This document shows, one piece after another, positions 51,009-59,979 of a stretch of DNA of 64,000 nucleotides; the stretch's first letter is position 1; every line of letters starts with the position of its first letter. The translations under genes and the position numbers were made by a program. This stretch comes from Brevundimonas sp. UBA4553 (GTDB taxonomy: Bacteria > Pseudomonadota > Alphaproteobacteria > Caulobacterales > Caulobacteraceae). The stretch is taken from positions 1-64,000 of the forward strand of contig NZ_DGLD01000015.1 in the NCBI RefSeq assembly GCF_002387245.1, given 5' to 3'. The notes under the pieces were generated by a model. The model ran no database searches. It worked only from the letters and a program-made list of their open reading frames with translations, and was not told where the DNA came from.

Positions 51009-53446
51009 GACATGGCCTCATCAATCAGGGCGGCGTCCTCCAGCATCATGTCGGCGGCTGAAGTACCCGGCGCCCTTTCCTTGCCGATCTCCATCAGCAG
51101 CGGCACGGCGAACGGGGACAGGCGCGCCAGTCGCTCAACACGGATGCGGCCGGATATGCGTGCGAGCAACTCACCCAGACGCGCCACGTCGAGCAGGCCC
51201 CGCGCCGCGTCCTCACGCGCGCAGGACAGGAGGAGATGGCCGGGATCATGCCGACGCAGGGTGTCGTAGATCAGGTCGGCCGAGAAGGTGACCTGGCGGC
51301 TGTTCTTTTCATGGCCGGGCATACGCCGCTCGATGAGGCCGGCGATCAGGGCGCATTCCTTGAAAGCGCGTTTCATCATGAAGCTTTCGTCCAGCCAGGC
51401 TTCCAGGTCGTCCCCCAGCATGTCCTGCTGGAACAGGGCGTCGAAATCGAGGCCGTCCATCGGTCGCATGGCCCAGACGCAGAGGGCGTAGTCATTCGCC
51501 AGATAACCGATCGGTCCCACCCCGGCGCGGTCGAGACGGCGCGTGACCAGCATGGCCAGCGTCGTATGCGCCAGTCGGCCCTCGAAGGGATAGCAGACCA
51601 GGAAATGCCGCTTGCCTCGGGTGAAGGTTTCTATCAGCAGGTCGTCTTCACCCGGCAGGCTGGAATGATCCTTCTGGGCGAAGAGCCACTCGCACACATC
51701 TCGCGGCAGGCGTGACCAGGCGGCCTCATCGCTCATCATTCGCCGCACCCGCTTCGCCAGATAGGTGGAGAGGGGAAACTTCGAACCGCCCCAACTGGGG
51801 ACCTTCGGCTCGGTGTCGTTCGAGCGGGTGACGATCGCATCGGTCCCTTCGACGGCTTCAAAGCGCCAGACCTGGCCCGCGAAGAGGAAGCTGTCGCCGG
51901 GTGACAGTTGCTCGAAATACCATTCCTCGGCCTGGCCGAGCATGCGGCCCGAGCCACGGCGGCCGGGCAGGCGAATATTCAGGGTCTGGGCGGTGACGAT
52001 CACGCCGACGTTCATGCGATGTCGTCGCGCCGTCTCCTCATTGCGGACCCTCCACAGGCCGTCCTGACCCCAGATCAACCGACGAAATCGGTCGTAGGTC
52101 TTCAGGGCGTAGCCGCCGGTCGAGACAAAATCGACTACCTGTTCCCAGGCTTCCCACGAGAGGTCGGCGTAGGGCGCGGCGCGCGTGATTTCGGCGTATA
52201 GCGCCTCCAGATCGAAGGGTTCGGAACAGCCGCAACCCATGACATGCTGGGCCAGGACGTCGCGAGCTCCCGTGCGCGGCGGATCGCCGTCCAGGGCGTT
52301 CTCGGCCACGGCTTCCACGGCGGCCTGACATTCCAGCATCTCGAACCGGCTGGCGGGCACCAGGACGGCGCGGGACGACTCGTCGAGCCTGTGGTTGGCG
52401 CGGCCTATACGCTGAACCAACCTTGACGAACCTTTGGGCGCGGCCAACTGGATGACAAGATCCACGGCCCCCCAGTCGATGCCAAGATCCAGCGTCGAGG
52501 TGCAGACGACGGCCCGCAGTTCGCCCCGACCCATCATGGCCTCGACCCGGCGCCGTTGCTCGGCCGACAGGCTGCCATGGTGCAGAGCGATCGGCAGGTT
52601 GTCGTCATTCAGCCGCCAGAGTTCCTGAAAGGCGAACTCCGCCTGCCAGCGGGTGTTGACGAAGACCAGCGCCGTTCGGGCCGTCTTGATGGTCTCATAG
52701 ACCTCGGCCATCGCATGCTGGGCCGTGTGACCGGCCCACGGGACGCGGTTTTCGGAGAGCAGCACTTCCAACTGCGGAGGCGCGCCGGCCCTGCCCAGAA
52801 CGATGTCGTTCCCACGATCCGAAAGCCATCGCCGCACCCGCGCCGGGTCGTCCACTGTGGCCGATAGGCCGACGCAGCGAAGATTGGGAGAGAAGCTTCG
52901 AAGACGCGCCAGACCCAGGGACAGGAGGTCGCCTCGCTTCGAGCCGTGGATGGCGTGGATCTCGTCTATGACCACGCAGCGCAGGTTTTCGAAGTAATCG
53001 CGAGCGCCCTCCCAGGCACAGAAGAGGGCGAGTTGTTCGGGGGTGGTCAGCAGAATGTCGGGCGGAAGGTTCTTCTGGCGCTGCCGACGGGCCTGGCCTG
53101 TGTCGCCGGTTCGGGACTCGACAACGATGGGCAGGCCCATCTCGCGCACCGGGGTCAGAAGATTTCGCTCGACGTCCACAGCCAGGGCCTTCAAGGGCGA
53201 AATATAGAGGGTGTGCAACGCCTTCGGGCCATTGCGAGGGCCGCGCTCCGCGAGGTCGATCAGACTGGGCAGAAAGCCCGCCAGCGTCTTGCCGCCACCG
53301 GTCGGAGCAACGAGGAGAACATCAACCCCAGCCTTGGCTTTCTCGATCATCTCTCGCTGATGCGCGCGAACCGCCCAGCCGCGTTCGGCGAACCAGTCGC
53401 GGAAGCGCGGAGGGATCAGGTCATGATCATGTTCGCGGATGTTCAA
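51005..53446 (-). CDS. lhr: Ligase-associated DEXH-box helicase (Lhr-Core type)
   Basis: An 813-residue superfamily-2 helicase. Walker A is APTGGGKT (47-54). Motif Ia is YISPLKALAVD, the DEIH box is at 161-164 (VVIDEIHAIHGSKRGD), and motif III is GLSATV. Motifs IV-VI include LVFVNTR, VVCTSTLDLGIDWGAVDLVI and QRIGRANHR. The Lhr-specific winged-helix and beta-barrel core follows (GYALKTYDRFRRLI, FLFAGQVWRFE, HFLVCYPFEGRLAHTTLAML). About 800-850 residues is the Lhr-Core length; full Lhr is about 1500. It is coupled to pdeM downstream. The 67-base gap to the topoisomerase gene may contain its own promoter. Confidence 0.95.
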   Translation of the reverse strand: MNIREHDHDLIPPRFRDWFAERGWAVRAHQREMIEKAKAGVDVLLVAPTGGGKTLAGFLPSLIDLAERGPRNGPKALHTLYISPLKALAVDVERNLLTPVREMGLPIVVESRTGDTGQARRQRQKNLPPDILLTTPEQLALFCAWEGARDYFENLRCVVIDEIHAIHGSKRGDLLSLGLARLRSFSPNLRCVGLSATVDDPARVRRWLSDRGNDIVLGRAGAPPQLEVLLSENRVPWAGHTAQHAMAEVYETIKTARTALVFVNTRWQAEFAFQELWRLNDDNLPIALHHGSLSAEQRRRVEAMMGRGELRAVVCTSTLDLGIDWGAVDLVIQLAAPKGSSRLVQRIGRANHRLDESSRAVLVPASRFEMLECQAAVEAVAENALDGDPPRTGARDVLAQHVMGCGCSEPFDLEALYAEITRAAPYADLSWEAWEQVVDFVSTGGYALKTYDRFRRLIWGQDGLWRVRNEETARRHRMNVGVIVTAQTLNIRLPGRRGSGRMLGQAEEWYFEQLSPGDSFLFAGQVWRFEAVEGTDAIVTRSNDTEPKVPSWGGSKFPLSTYLAKRVRRMMSDEAAWSRLPRDVCEWLFAQKDHSSLPGEDDLLIETFTRGKRHFLVCYPFEGRLAHTTLAMLVTRRLDRAGVGPIGYLANDYALCVWAMRPMDGLDFDALFQQDMLGDDLEAWLDESFMMKRAFKECALIAGLIERRMPGHEKNSRQVTFSADLIYDTLRRHDPGHLLLSCAREDAARGLLDVARLGELLARISGRIRVERLARLSPFAVPLLMEIGKERAPGTSAADMMLEDAALIDEAMS

Positions 53447-53513
53447 GCAGGCGATCCAGAGGCGGGAATAGGGATATAGTGATGTTCTTGGTCTGTTTCA
53501 CCTGGTCAATCCG

Positions 53514-54536
53514 CTAGGCGGCGGCGAGTAGTTTCGCGAGAGCTTTCTCGAAGCCCGCGGTCTCGGCGCCAGGCAGGGCGTCGGCCAATTCGCCGCTCGC
53601 GAAGAGGGTCAGCACGACGGGGTGAACATAGGAGGAGCGGCAGACGGCGAGGGTGTTCCCCAGGAGGCCAGCGACCGTTCTAAGGCAGACGGTGGTCTTG
53701 CGCTTGGCGTCCGTTGAAGAGTTTGGGGGCTCGGCGCCTTTGAGAAGGCGCGCCGCCGATACGGTGCCGGCCCAGGTGCGAAAATCCTTGGCGGAGAAGT
53801 CGTCACCCATCACGGCACGGATGTAGGCGTTCACGTCGTCCGAGGTGACCTGATGCACATCTCCCAGGGCGTCCGAATATTTGAACAGCGTCTGGCCGGG
53901 CAGGTCGCGCAGGGAGCGCGCGACGGCCGCCAGGCGTCGGTCGCGGATGCTGACCTTATGATCGACGCCGCTCTTGCCGCGAAAAGAGAAGCGAAGCGCG
54001 ACGCCATCGACGGTCAGGTGACGCTTGTGCAAGGTGGTCAGGCCATAGCTACGGTTCTGCCGGGCGTACTGGGCGTTGCCGACGCGGATGAGGGTCAACT
54101 CCAACAGGCGGACCGAGGCGGCGAGCACCTTTTCTCGACCGGCGCCGGGACGGGCAAGGTCGGCTTCCACCTTGCGCCGCAGACGGGGCAGGGCCTTGGC
54201 GAAGGCGGGCAGTCTGTCGAACTTGTTCGCTGATCGGACTGCATTCCAATCGGCATGATAACGATATTGCTTGCGGCCTCTGGCGTCTCGACCGGTCGCT
54301 TGGATATGACCCGCAGCATTGGGACATATCCAGACCTCCGACCATGCCGGAGGAATCACCAGGCCACGGATACGAGCGATGTCGTCGGCCGCGCGCACAA
54401 GAACCCCGTCCGCATCGCGATAGCTGAAGCCGGCGCCAGAACGCCTGCGGCTGATCCCGGGCCGATCGTCCGACGACCAGACAAGGCCTGGGGGAAGAGG
54501 GCGATTGTCCACGGACGGCGCTTCGGGGTCGGACAA
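53514..54536 (-). CDS. Poxvirus-type DNA topoisomerase IB
   Basis: A 340-residue type IB topoisomerase. The N-terminal domain is about 1-95 (RGLVIPPAWSEVWICPNAAGHIQATGRDARGRKQYRYH). The catalytic domain follows with LIRVGNAQYARQNRSYGLTT, LHKRHLTV, FRGKSGVDHKV and DFRTWAGTVSA. The active-site Tyr is near residue 303 in SSYVHPVV. Bacterial homologues are about 315-350 residues and relax supercoils through a 3'-phosphotyrosine. It sits between the ligase and helicase genes of the ligase-associated repair operon, on the same strand, 67 and 130 bases from its neighbours. It is not normally listed as a member of that operon. Confidence 0.95.
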   Translation of the reverse strand: MSDPEAPSVDNRPLPPGLVWSSDDRPGISRRRSGAGFSYRDADGVLVRAADDIARIRGLVIPPAWSEVWICPNAAGHIQATGRDARGRKQYRYHADWNAVRSANKFDRLPAFAKALPRLRRKVEADLARPGAGREKVLAASVRLLELTLIRVGNAQYARQNRSYGLTTLHKRHLTVDGVALRFSFRGKSGVDHKVSIRDRRLAAVARSLRDLPGQTLFKYSDALGDVHQVTSDDVNAYIRAVMGDDFSAKDFRTWAGTVSAARLLKGAEPPNSSTDAKRKTTVCLRTVAGLLGNTLAVCRSSYVHPVVLTLFASGELADALPGAETAGFEKALAKLLAAA

Positions 54537-54666
54537 CCAGTCTTCTCCAATCTGACGTCAGACAAAGGTGATCGAGTGGATCGAGAGCCGCGGATGAAGC
54601 GTCGAAACGTTCCGGCGTTCGGCCCAGTTCCGCGACTTGGGCCGGTCAGCGTGGGGGGCGGTGCGC

Positions 54667-56271
54667 TCAATCCAGCATTCGCTCGAGCGTGGCCAACTCG
54701 TCCGCTTCCCTGGCTGGCTTGTCCCATCGGATGCGACTGATGCGGGGAAAGCGCATGGCGACGCCTGACTTGTGGCGCTTCGAGCGCTGAAGCCCCTCAA
54801 AGGCGACCTCCAGCACCAGTCCGAAGTCGCGCTCAGCCCGCACGGAGCGGACGGGCCCGAACCGTTCCACCGTGTGGTCGCGCACGAACTTGTCGAGTTG
54901 CTTCAGTTCCTCGTCGGTGAAGCCGAAATAGGCCTTGCCTACGGGCGTCAGGACATGGACCCCGTCCGCGTCCTCGGTCCAGACGCCAAAGGTATAGTCG
55001 GAATAGAAGCTGGACCGCTTGCCGTGGCCGCGTTGGGCGTACATCAACACCGCGTCGATCAGATGTGGATCGCGCTTCCATTTGAACCAAGGTCCCTTTG
55101 GCCGACCCGCTTCGTAGGCGCTGTCGAGCCGCTTCAGCATCAGGCCTTCGGCGGACTGCGCGTCGCCGTCGGGCGGCATGGCGCGCTGGGCGGCCAGATC
55201 ATCCCAGTTGGTGAAAGGGACCAGCGGCGAGAGATCGATGCGATCCGACCCGACCGCCAGTACGAAGGTTTCAAGCCGTGCGCGACGCTCGGCGAAGGGG
55301 AGGGGGCGCAGGTCTTCACCATCGGCGGCGAGCAGGTCGTAGGCGCGAACCCCTGCCGGATGGCTGACCATCAGCTTGGCGTCCGCCGTCTTGCGGTTCA
55401 GCCTCTGTTGCAGGTCTCCGAAAGGCGCGACACGGCCTTCGCGTAGCACCAGAAGCTCGCCGTCGATGACGCCTTCGTAGTCCAGGCCGGCGACGACATC
55501 GGGAAAGGCGGCTGACACGTCTTCGCCGGTGCGACTGTAAAGGCGCTTAACGCCGCCTTCGCTGACGGCCTGGACGCGGATGCCGTCCCACTTCCATTCA
55601 GCAGCGTAGGTTTCGGGATCGAGCTTTGGCAGATCGGTCGCCTCGTCGATGGGCTGGGCCAACATGACGGGGCGAAAGCGGCCAAGCGCCATGGCCGAAG
55701 GGCGCTCGGTCTTGCCGTCCAGCCAGGCCAGGAGGTCGGCGTAGGGCGGGCTTTGCGCGTGCCAGACCTCCTGAATATCCGCGACCTCGACCCCGCCGAA
55801 ATCGGCCGCGGCCTGCCAGGCAAGCCGCGCCGAGACGCCGACGCGTAGGCCCCCGGTCACCAGCTTCAGCAAGGCCCAACGTCCATCGGCGTCGAGCGCG
55901 TCGAGCCAGCCTTCCAGCAGGCCTTGCACTTCGCCCCGTTTGGCGATGCTGAGGGCGTCGATCACCTCGGACAGTTCTGGCTCGCGGTTGGCCCCGTGAC
56001 GCGCTGGCCAGATCAGGGCGACGGTCTCAGCCAGATCGCCGACGTAGTCGTAGGAAAGGCGGAACAACTCGGGATCGACCCGCCCCTCGACCGCCTGGCG
56101 GATCATGGCGGGTTTGGCGGCGGTGAAGGACAGCGCGCCTGTCAGGGCGGCCAGCGCCCAGCCTCGATCAGGGTCGGGGGCGTCTGCCAGATAGTCCCGG
56201 ATCAGCCGCAGTTTGGCGTTGCGCGATGCTGTGAAAGAGAGGCGATCCAGCAGGGCGGCGAAGGCACGCAT
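54667..56271 (-). CDS. ATP-dependent DNA ligase, ligase-associated repair type (LigB/LigC-like)
   Basis: A 534-residue ligase. An N-terminal DNA-binding domain spans about 1-200 (LSFTASRNAKLRLIRDYL, LKLVTGGLRVGVSARLAW). The nucleotidyltransferase domain has the adenylated Lys227 in EWKWDGIRVQ, then RLYSRTGEDVS, YEGVIDGELLVL and AEGLMLKRLDS. The last motifs are PWFKWKRDPH and then the OB-fold (AVLMYAQRGHGKRSSFYSDY, RFPRISRIRWDKP). The lack of a polymerase or nuclease domain separates it from LigD. Its ATG overlaps the exonuclease stop (TGATG), and the two proteins act with Lhr and PdeM in a proposed DNA-damage response. Confidence 0.95.
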   Translation of the reverse strand: MRAFAALLDRLSFTASRNAKLRLIRDYLADAPDPDRGWALAALTGALSFTAAKPAMIRQAVEGRVDPELFRLSYDYVGDLAETVALIWPARHGANREPELSEVIDALSIAKRGEVQGLLEGWLDALDADGRWALLKLVTGGLRVGVSARLAWQAAADFGGVEVADIQEVWHAQSPPYADLLAWLDGKTERPSAMALGRFRPVMLAQPIDEATDLPKLDPETYAAEWKWDGIRVQAVSEGGVKRLYSRTGEDVSAAFPDVVAGLDYEGVIDGELLVLREGRVAPFGDLQQRLNRKTADAKLMVSHPAGVRAYDLLAADGEDLRPLPFAERRARLETFVLAVGSDRIDLSPLVPFTNWDDLAAQRAMPPDGDAQSAEGLMLKRLDSAYEAGRPKGPWFKWKRDPHLIDAVLMYAQRGHGKRSSFYSDYTFGVWTEDADGVHVLTPVGKAYFGFTDEELKQLDKFVRDHTVERFGPVRSVRAERDFGLVLEVAFEGLQRSKRHKSGVAMRFPRISRIRWDKPAREADELATLERMLD

Positions 56272-57290
56272 CAGTCGTCGTCCTCGTCTTCATAACCGAC
56301 GAGGTGAAGGGCGCGGGCGCTAAGCCCATGCAGTTCCGCCCAGCGGCGCAGGGCGTCGTCACGACCGTGCGTGATCCAGATCTCCTGCGGCGACAGTTCG
56401 GTCAGCGTGGCGGTCAGTTCGTCCCAGTCGGCGTGGTCGGACAGGATGAGCGGCAGTTCGACGCCTCGCTGGCGCACACGCGCCCGCACGCTCATCCAGC
56501 CGGAAGCGAAGGCCGTCACAGGATCGGGAAAACGACGGCTCCACCGGTCGGCGACGGCGGACGGCGGTGCGATGATGATGCGTCCCGCGAAATCAGCCTT
56601 CGAGCCTGTCGCCGGGGCCAACGGTCCCAGATCGACACCAAAGTGCTCATAGAGCCGGTTCAGCCTTTCCAGCGCGCCGTGGACGTAGATGGTCTCGTCA
56701 TAGCCGGCTTCGCGTAGCAGTCGGATCACCCGCTGCGCCTTGCCTAGCGCATAGGCGCCGACCAGATGCGCGCGCTCGGGAAACTGTTGGACCGAGCGCA
56801 ACAAGCGCTCGATCTCCTGCGTGTCCGGGGGGTGACGGAACACGGGCAGGCCGAAGGTCGCCTCGGTGATGAAGACGTCGCTGGGCACGGGCTCGAAGCC
56901 CGCGCAGGTTGGATCGCGCCGTCGCTTGTAGTCGCCGGAAGCGGTGATCGTGAGGCCGCGTTGACGCACGGTGGCCTGTGCAGAGCCCAGGACGTGTCCG
57001 GCGGGGGCGAGGGAAACCTCTACGCCGCCGACCTTGACCCGCTCCCCATACTCCAGCGCTTGCGTGCGGCCGGCGAAGTCTGCGCCATAGCGCTCGCTCA
57101 TGATGGCCAGGGTTTGTGGAGTGGCCAGCACTGCCCCATGGCCGGCGCGCGCGTGGTCGGCATGCCCATGCGTGATGACGGCCCGATCCACGGGACGCGG
57201 CGGATCGATGTAGAAGTCGCCCTCTGGACACCACAGGCCAGCGGGCGTCGGGCGAAGGACAGAAGCGGGGCCTTGATCGGGCAAGGACAT
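56271..57290 (-). CDS. Ligase-associated DNA exonuclease (metallo-beta-lactamase fold)
   Basis: A 339-residue nuclease of the MBL/beta-CASP-like type. The metal site is ITHGHADHARAGHG (HxHxDH). Other conserved parts are LAPAGHVLGSAQATV (His), TASGDYKRRRDPTCAGFEP (Asp), FITEATFGLP, and the C-terminal LSDHADWDELTATL with the final His. The ATG at 57290 (MSLPDQGP) is chosen because WCPEGDFYIDPPRPV follows directly, as in homologues. The in-frame extension to 58244 runs antisense through the SDR gene and was rejected. It heads the minus-strand repair operon. Confidence 0.94.
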   Translation of the reverse strand: MSLPDQGPASVLRPTPAGLWCPEGDFYIDPPRPVDRAVITHGHADHARAGHGAVLATPQTLAIMSERYGADFAGRTQALEYGERVKVGGVEVSLAPAGHVLGSAQATVRQRGLTITASGDYKRRRDPTCAGFEPVPSDVFITEATFGLPVFRHPPDTQEIERLLRSVQQFPERAHLVGAYALGKAQRVIRLLREAGYDETIYVHGALERLNRLYEHFGVDLGPLAPATGSKADFAGRIIIAPPSAVADRWSRRFPDPVTAFASGWMSVRARVRQRGVELPLILSDHADWDELTATLTELSPQEIWITHGRDDALRRWAELHGLSARALHLVGYEDEDDD

Positions 57291-57452
57291 GCGCGTGGAG
57301 CCGCTCCTGGTGAAGGTTATCGACGAACGCCGTTTCGGCCGCGGTCGGGATGGAAGAACGCGGTCGGTCCCCTCGCGTTGCAAGAGGCGAGGGTGGGAAC
57401 GGGCCGTGGCGCGTCGACATTCAAAGGGCAGGCCAGCCGAATGAGGAAGACG

Positions 57453-58346
57453 ATGTCCGACCGCACCGCCATGCAGGACCCCCGCCACCAGTATCCGCGT
57501 CCGCCCTTTCCCCGTCAGCCGCAAGCCGAGCCGGGATTGGCTGCCCGGATGACGCCTCGACCCGATCATGGCGAAGATAGTTATGAAGGCCACGGCCGGC
57601 TGAAAGGACGCAAGGCCCTGATCACCGGCGGGGACTCTGGCATCGGGCGGGCGACTGCGATCGCTTACGCTCGCGAAGGCGCGGATGTCGCTATCGGCTA
57701 CCTGCCGTCGGAAGAGGCGGACGCGCAGGAGGTCGTCGCATTGATCAAGAAGGCGGGCGTCAGAGCATTGGCCCTGCCCGGAGATGTGCGCGACGAGGAC
57801 TGGAACGCGACCATGGTGGCCCGCGTCCTCGAAAGCTTCGGCGGTCTGGACATTCTGGTGGTCAATGCCGGGCATCAGCAGTTCCGTCAAAACGTCTCGG
57901 AGGTCTCGACCGCTGACTTCGACGCGACGATGAAAACCAATCTCTACGCGCTGCACTGGCTGTGTCAGGCGGCGGCGCCTCATCTGCCCTCGGGCGCCGC
58001 GATCATCACCACGGCCTCCATTCAGGCCTACGAGCCGTCGGATATTCTGCTTGATTACGCCACGACCAAGGCCGGAATTGTCGCCTACACCAAGGCCTTG
58101 GCCAAGCAGATGATCGAGAAGGGCGTACGCGTGAACGCCGTCGCGCCAGGCCCATTCTGGACGGTGTTGCAGCCCAGCGGCGGGCAGCCGCAAGAGAAGG
58201 TCGAACAGTTCGGCGTCCACAGCGCCTTTGGTCGTCCCGGGCAACCGGTGGAGATCGCACCTGTCTATGTCCTGCTCGCCTCGCAGGAAGCGAGCTTTGT
58301 CACCGGCGAGGTTTGGGGCGTGACGGGCGGCGCGGGGGTAGGCTGA
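57453..58346 (+). CDS. SDR-family oxidoreductase (YghA/general-stress type)
   Basis: About 297 residues. A polar N-terminal leader (DPRHQYPRPPFPRQPQAEPG) precedes the Rossmann core. The cofactor loop is ITGGDSGIGRAT, the catalytic Ser is in IITTASIQAYEPS, and the active-site block is DYATTKAGIVAYTKALAKQM. The loop VAPGPFWTVLQPSGG follows. This layout matches the YghA/GsiB-adjacent SDR group found among general-stress genes. The ATG at 57453 follows GAGGA at 57443-57447. ATGs at 57441 and 57471 are alternatives. It is divergent from the repair operon by about 160 bases. Confidence 0.92.
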   Translation: MSDRTAMQDPRHQYPRPPFPRQPQAEPGLAARMTPRPDHGEDSYEGHGRLKGRKALITGGDSGIGRATAIAYAREGADVAIGYLPSEEADAQEVVALIKKAGVRALALPGDVRDEDWNATMVARVLESFGGLDILVVNAGHQQFRQNVSEVSTADFDATMKTNLYALHWLCQAAAPHLPSGAAIITTASIQAYEPSDILLDYATTKAGIVAYTKALAKQMIEKGVRVNAVAPGPFWTVLQPSGGQPQEKVEQFGVHSAFGRPGQPVEIAPVYVLLASQEASFVTGEVWGVTGGAGVG

Positions 58347-58349
58347 CGG

Positions 58350-59138
58350 TCAGACTTCAAATACGCGATAAGGCGTGTCGCTCAGCGTCCGTAGGACGGG
58401 CAGAGCGACATTATAGACGGGCACGCCCCGTGCTGTGCGGCCTTCCGGCGCGCCTCTATGGGCGTGGCCGTGAACCACCAGCTTGACGTTCTCGTACCTG
58501 TCGACGACCTCGCCCAGACGAGATGATCCCAGGAAGGGGTGGATCTCGGGCGGTTCGCCTACGACCGTATCGACCACGGGTGAATAGTGCAGCAGGACCA
58601 CGCTGCGCTCCGTTCGCAGGGTGCGTATCGAGTTCTCGATCAGATTGGCGTCCTCGACCGCCTCTTGCACGAAACGTTTGATCGAAGCCTCTCCGAAGGG
58701 GCTGAGCATGTAGCGACCGAAGCCGCCTACAAAGCCCTTGCCGCCAGCGAAGCCGACGCCCTCGATCTCGTAGGATTCTCCCGTCAGCATCCGCACGCCA
58801 GCCTCGGACATCAGGCGCACCACCTCTTCAGGCTGGCCGCACTCATGCTCGTGATTGCCGAGGACGCCGACCATGGGGATGCGACAGGCGTGCAGATCTT
58901 CCAGGAGGTTGGCGACCTCCGCCGCCTTGCCGAAGTTGACCAGGTCGCCGCAGAGACAGAGCACGTCGGCGTCTTCATGTACGCGGTCGAACAGGTCGCG
59001 ATAAACGCGGTGCGATGTTTCGCCGACGTGCAGGTCGCCGACGGCGGCGATGCGCAGCTTCTTTTTGGGGCCGGCCTCCATCCCCGGTTGCGGGGTCTGG
59101 CTGTCAGCGGTGGGTGGGGATTCAGGCGACGGGGTCAT
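58350..59138 (-). CDS. Calcineurin-like metallophosphoesterase
   Basis: A 262-residue phosphoesterase. Metal-site motifs are AVGDLHVG, CLCGDLVNFG, GVLGNHEHE, LLHYSP and VVHGHAHRG, in the standard order for binuclear calcineurin-type enzymes. An acidic/proline-rich leader (about 1-25) precedes the first strand. No signal peptide is present, so it is cytoplasmic. The substrate is not evident. Its start overlaps the 3' end of the nucleotidyltransferase gene by 17 bases, which suggests co-expression. Its stop faces the SDR stop with a 3-base gap. Confidence 0.9.
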   Translation of the reverse strand: MTPSPESPPTADSQTPQPGMEAGPKKKLRIAAVGDLHVGETSHRVYRDLFDRVHEDADVLCLCGDLVNFGKAAEVANLLEDLHACRIPMVGVLGNHEHECGQPEEVVRLMSEAGVRMLTGESYEIEGVGFAGGKGFVGGFGRYMLSPFGEASIKRFVQEAVEDANLIENSIRTLRTERSVVLLHYSPVVDTVVGEPPEIHPFLGSSRLGEVVDRYENVKLVVHGHAHRGAPEGRTARGVPVYNVALPVLRTLSDTPYRVFEV

Positions 59139-59901
59139 GACGTTCCTCCAGGCCTTTGCCGACGACGTCGCCGAAGCCCCACTCGGTGATGTCGGCGATG
59201 TAGTCGCGCGGGCTGAACAGACGGCCGCGACAGACCTTCACGCGCGGCGCTGGCAGATCGACCTGGGCCTGCAGCCGTTCGAGAAGTTCGGTCATCAACC
59301 AGGCCGGCACGCGACCGCGCTCGGTGGGATAGGCGAAGCGAAAGTTGAGCAGGTGCGCCATCAGCACCTCCCAGTAGAGGTCCATTTGATCCAGCAACGA
59401 TTTCCAGTCGATGGCGTCGGATTGTTTCAGGATGACGTGGTTCACGTCGGCACCGTCATAACGATAGCGGTCCTGGATGAAGACCTTGGACAGGATAAGG
59501 GCGGTCGGCGGAGTGATCGTAACCTCGTGGCCGTAAACCGTGATCCGGTCATCGCCGAACCAGCTGTCGGACACGGCGATCGTGCCGTTCGACATGGCGA
59601 AGATCACGTCGAAGAAATGCTTTTCGTCCTTCCAGACCTTGGCGATCCAGCGTTCGTCTTCGACATCGGTGCGATAGCCGCGCTGCTGGAAGAAGGCGAG
59701 AATCCGGGGGTAGTCGCCAGGCTTGCAGAAGACGTCCAGATCCTTGGTGGGACGCCGGATGCCCGTGTAGGCGGTCACCGCGTAGGTGCCGGACAGAAGG
59801 AAGGGCACGCCCGATTCCTTCAGCAACCGAAGGCTTTCCTCATAGAAGGCCATGGCCTCGGGCGGCGGTTCAAAGGCGGGCTCGGCGACGGTGTCGGACA
59901 T
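59122..59901 (-). CDS. Nucleotidyltransferase-fold protein
   Basis: A 259-residue protein. The N-terminal part has the nucleotidyltransferase signature, with LLSGTYAVTAYTGIRRPTKD (G-T/S loop) and DLDVFCKPGDYPRIL (DxD metal pair), then a third acidic region near FFDVIFAMSNG. It resembles the family of minimal nucleotidyltransferases annotated as nucleotidyltransferase or AbiEii-like. Its C-terminal half has no recognised domain. It overlaps the metallophosphoesterase gene by 17 bases, so an enzyme pair adding and removing a nucleotide or phosphate group is conceivable. No antitoxin-like gene is nearby. Confidence 0.75.
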   Translation of the reverse strand: MSDTVAEPAFEPPPEAMAFYEESLRLLKESGVPFLLSGTYAVTAYTGIRRPTKDLDVFCKPGDYPRILAFFQQRGYRTDVEDERWIAKVWKDEKHFFDVIFAMSNGTIAVSDSWFGDDRITVYGHEVTITPPTALILSKVFIQDRYRYDGADVNHVILKQSDAIDWKSLLDQMDLYWEVLMAHLLNFRFAYPTERGRVPAWLMTELLERLQAQVDLPAPRVKVCRGRLFSPRDYIADITEWGFGDVVGKGLEERHDPVA

Positions 59902-59979
59902 GGCGTGATGTTTTCCTGCAAGGGCAGGGAAACGGGGCCGTGACGACGAGGGTTCCGCCGCTAGTGAAGGATCAGGGCT

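Noticed and set aside
57291..58244. N-terminal extension of the exonuclease frame to 657 residues
   Set aside because: The extra 318 residues are antisense to the SDR gene and show no family similarity. MSLPDQGP at 57290 gives the normal length.
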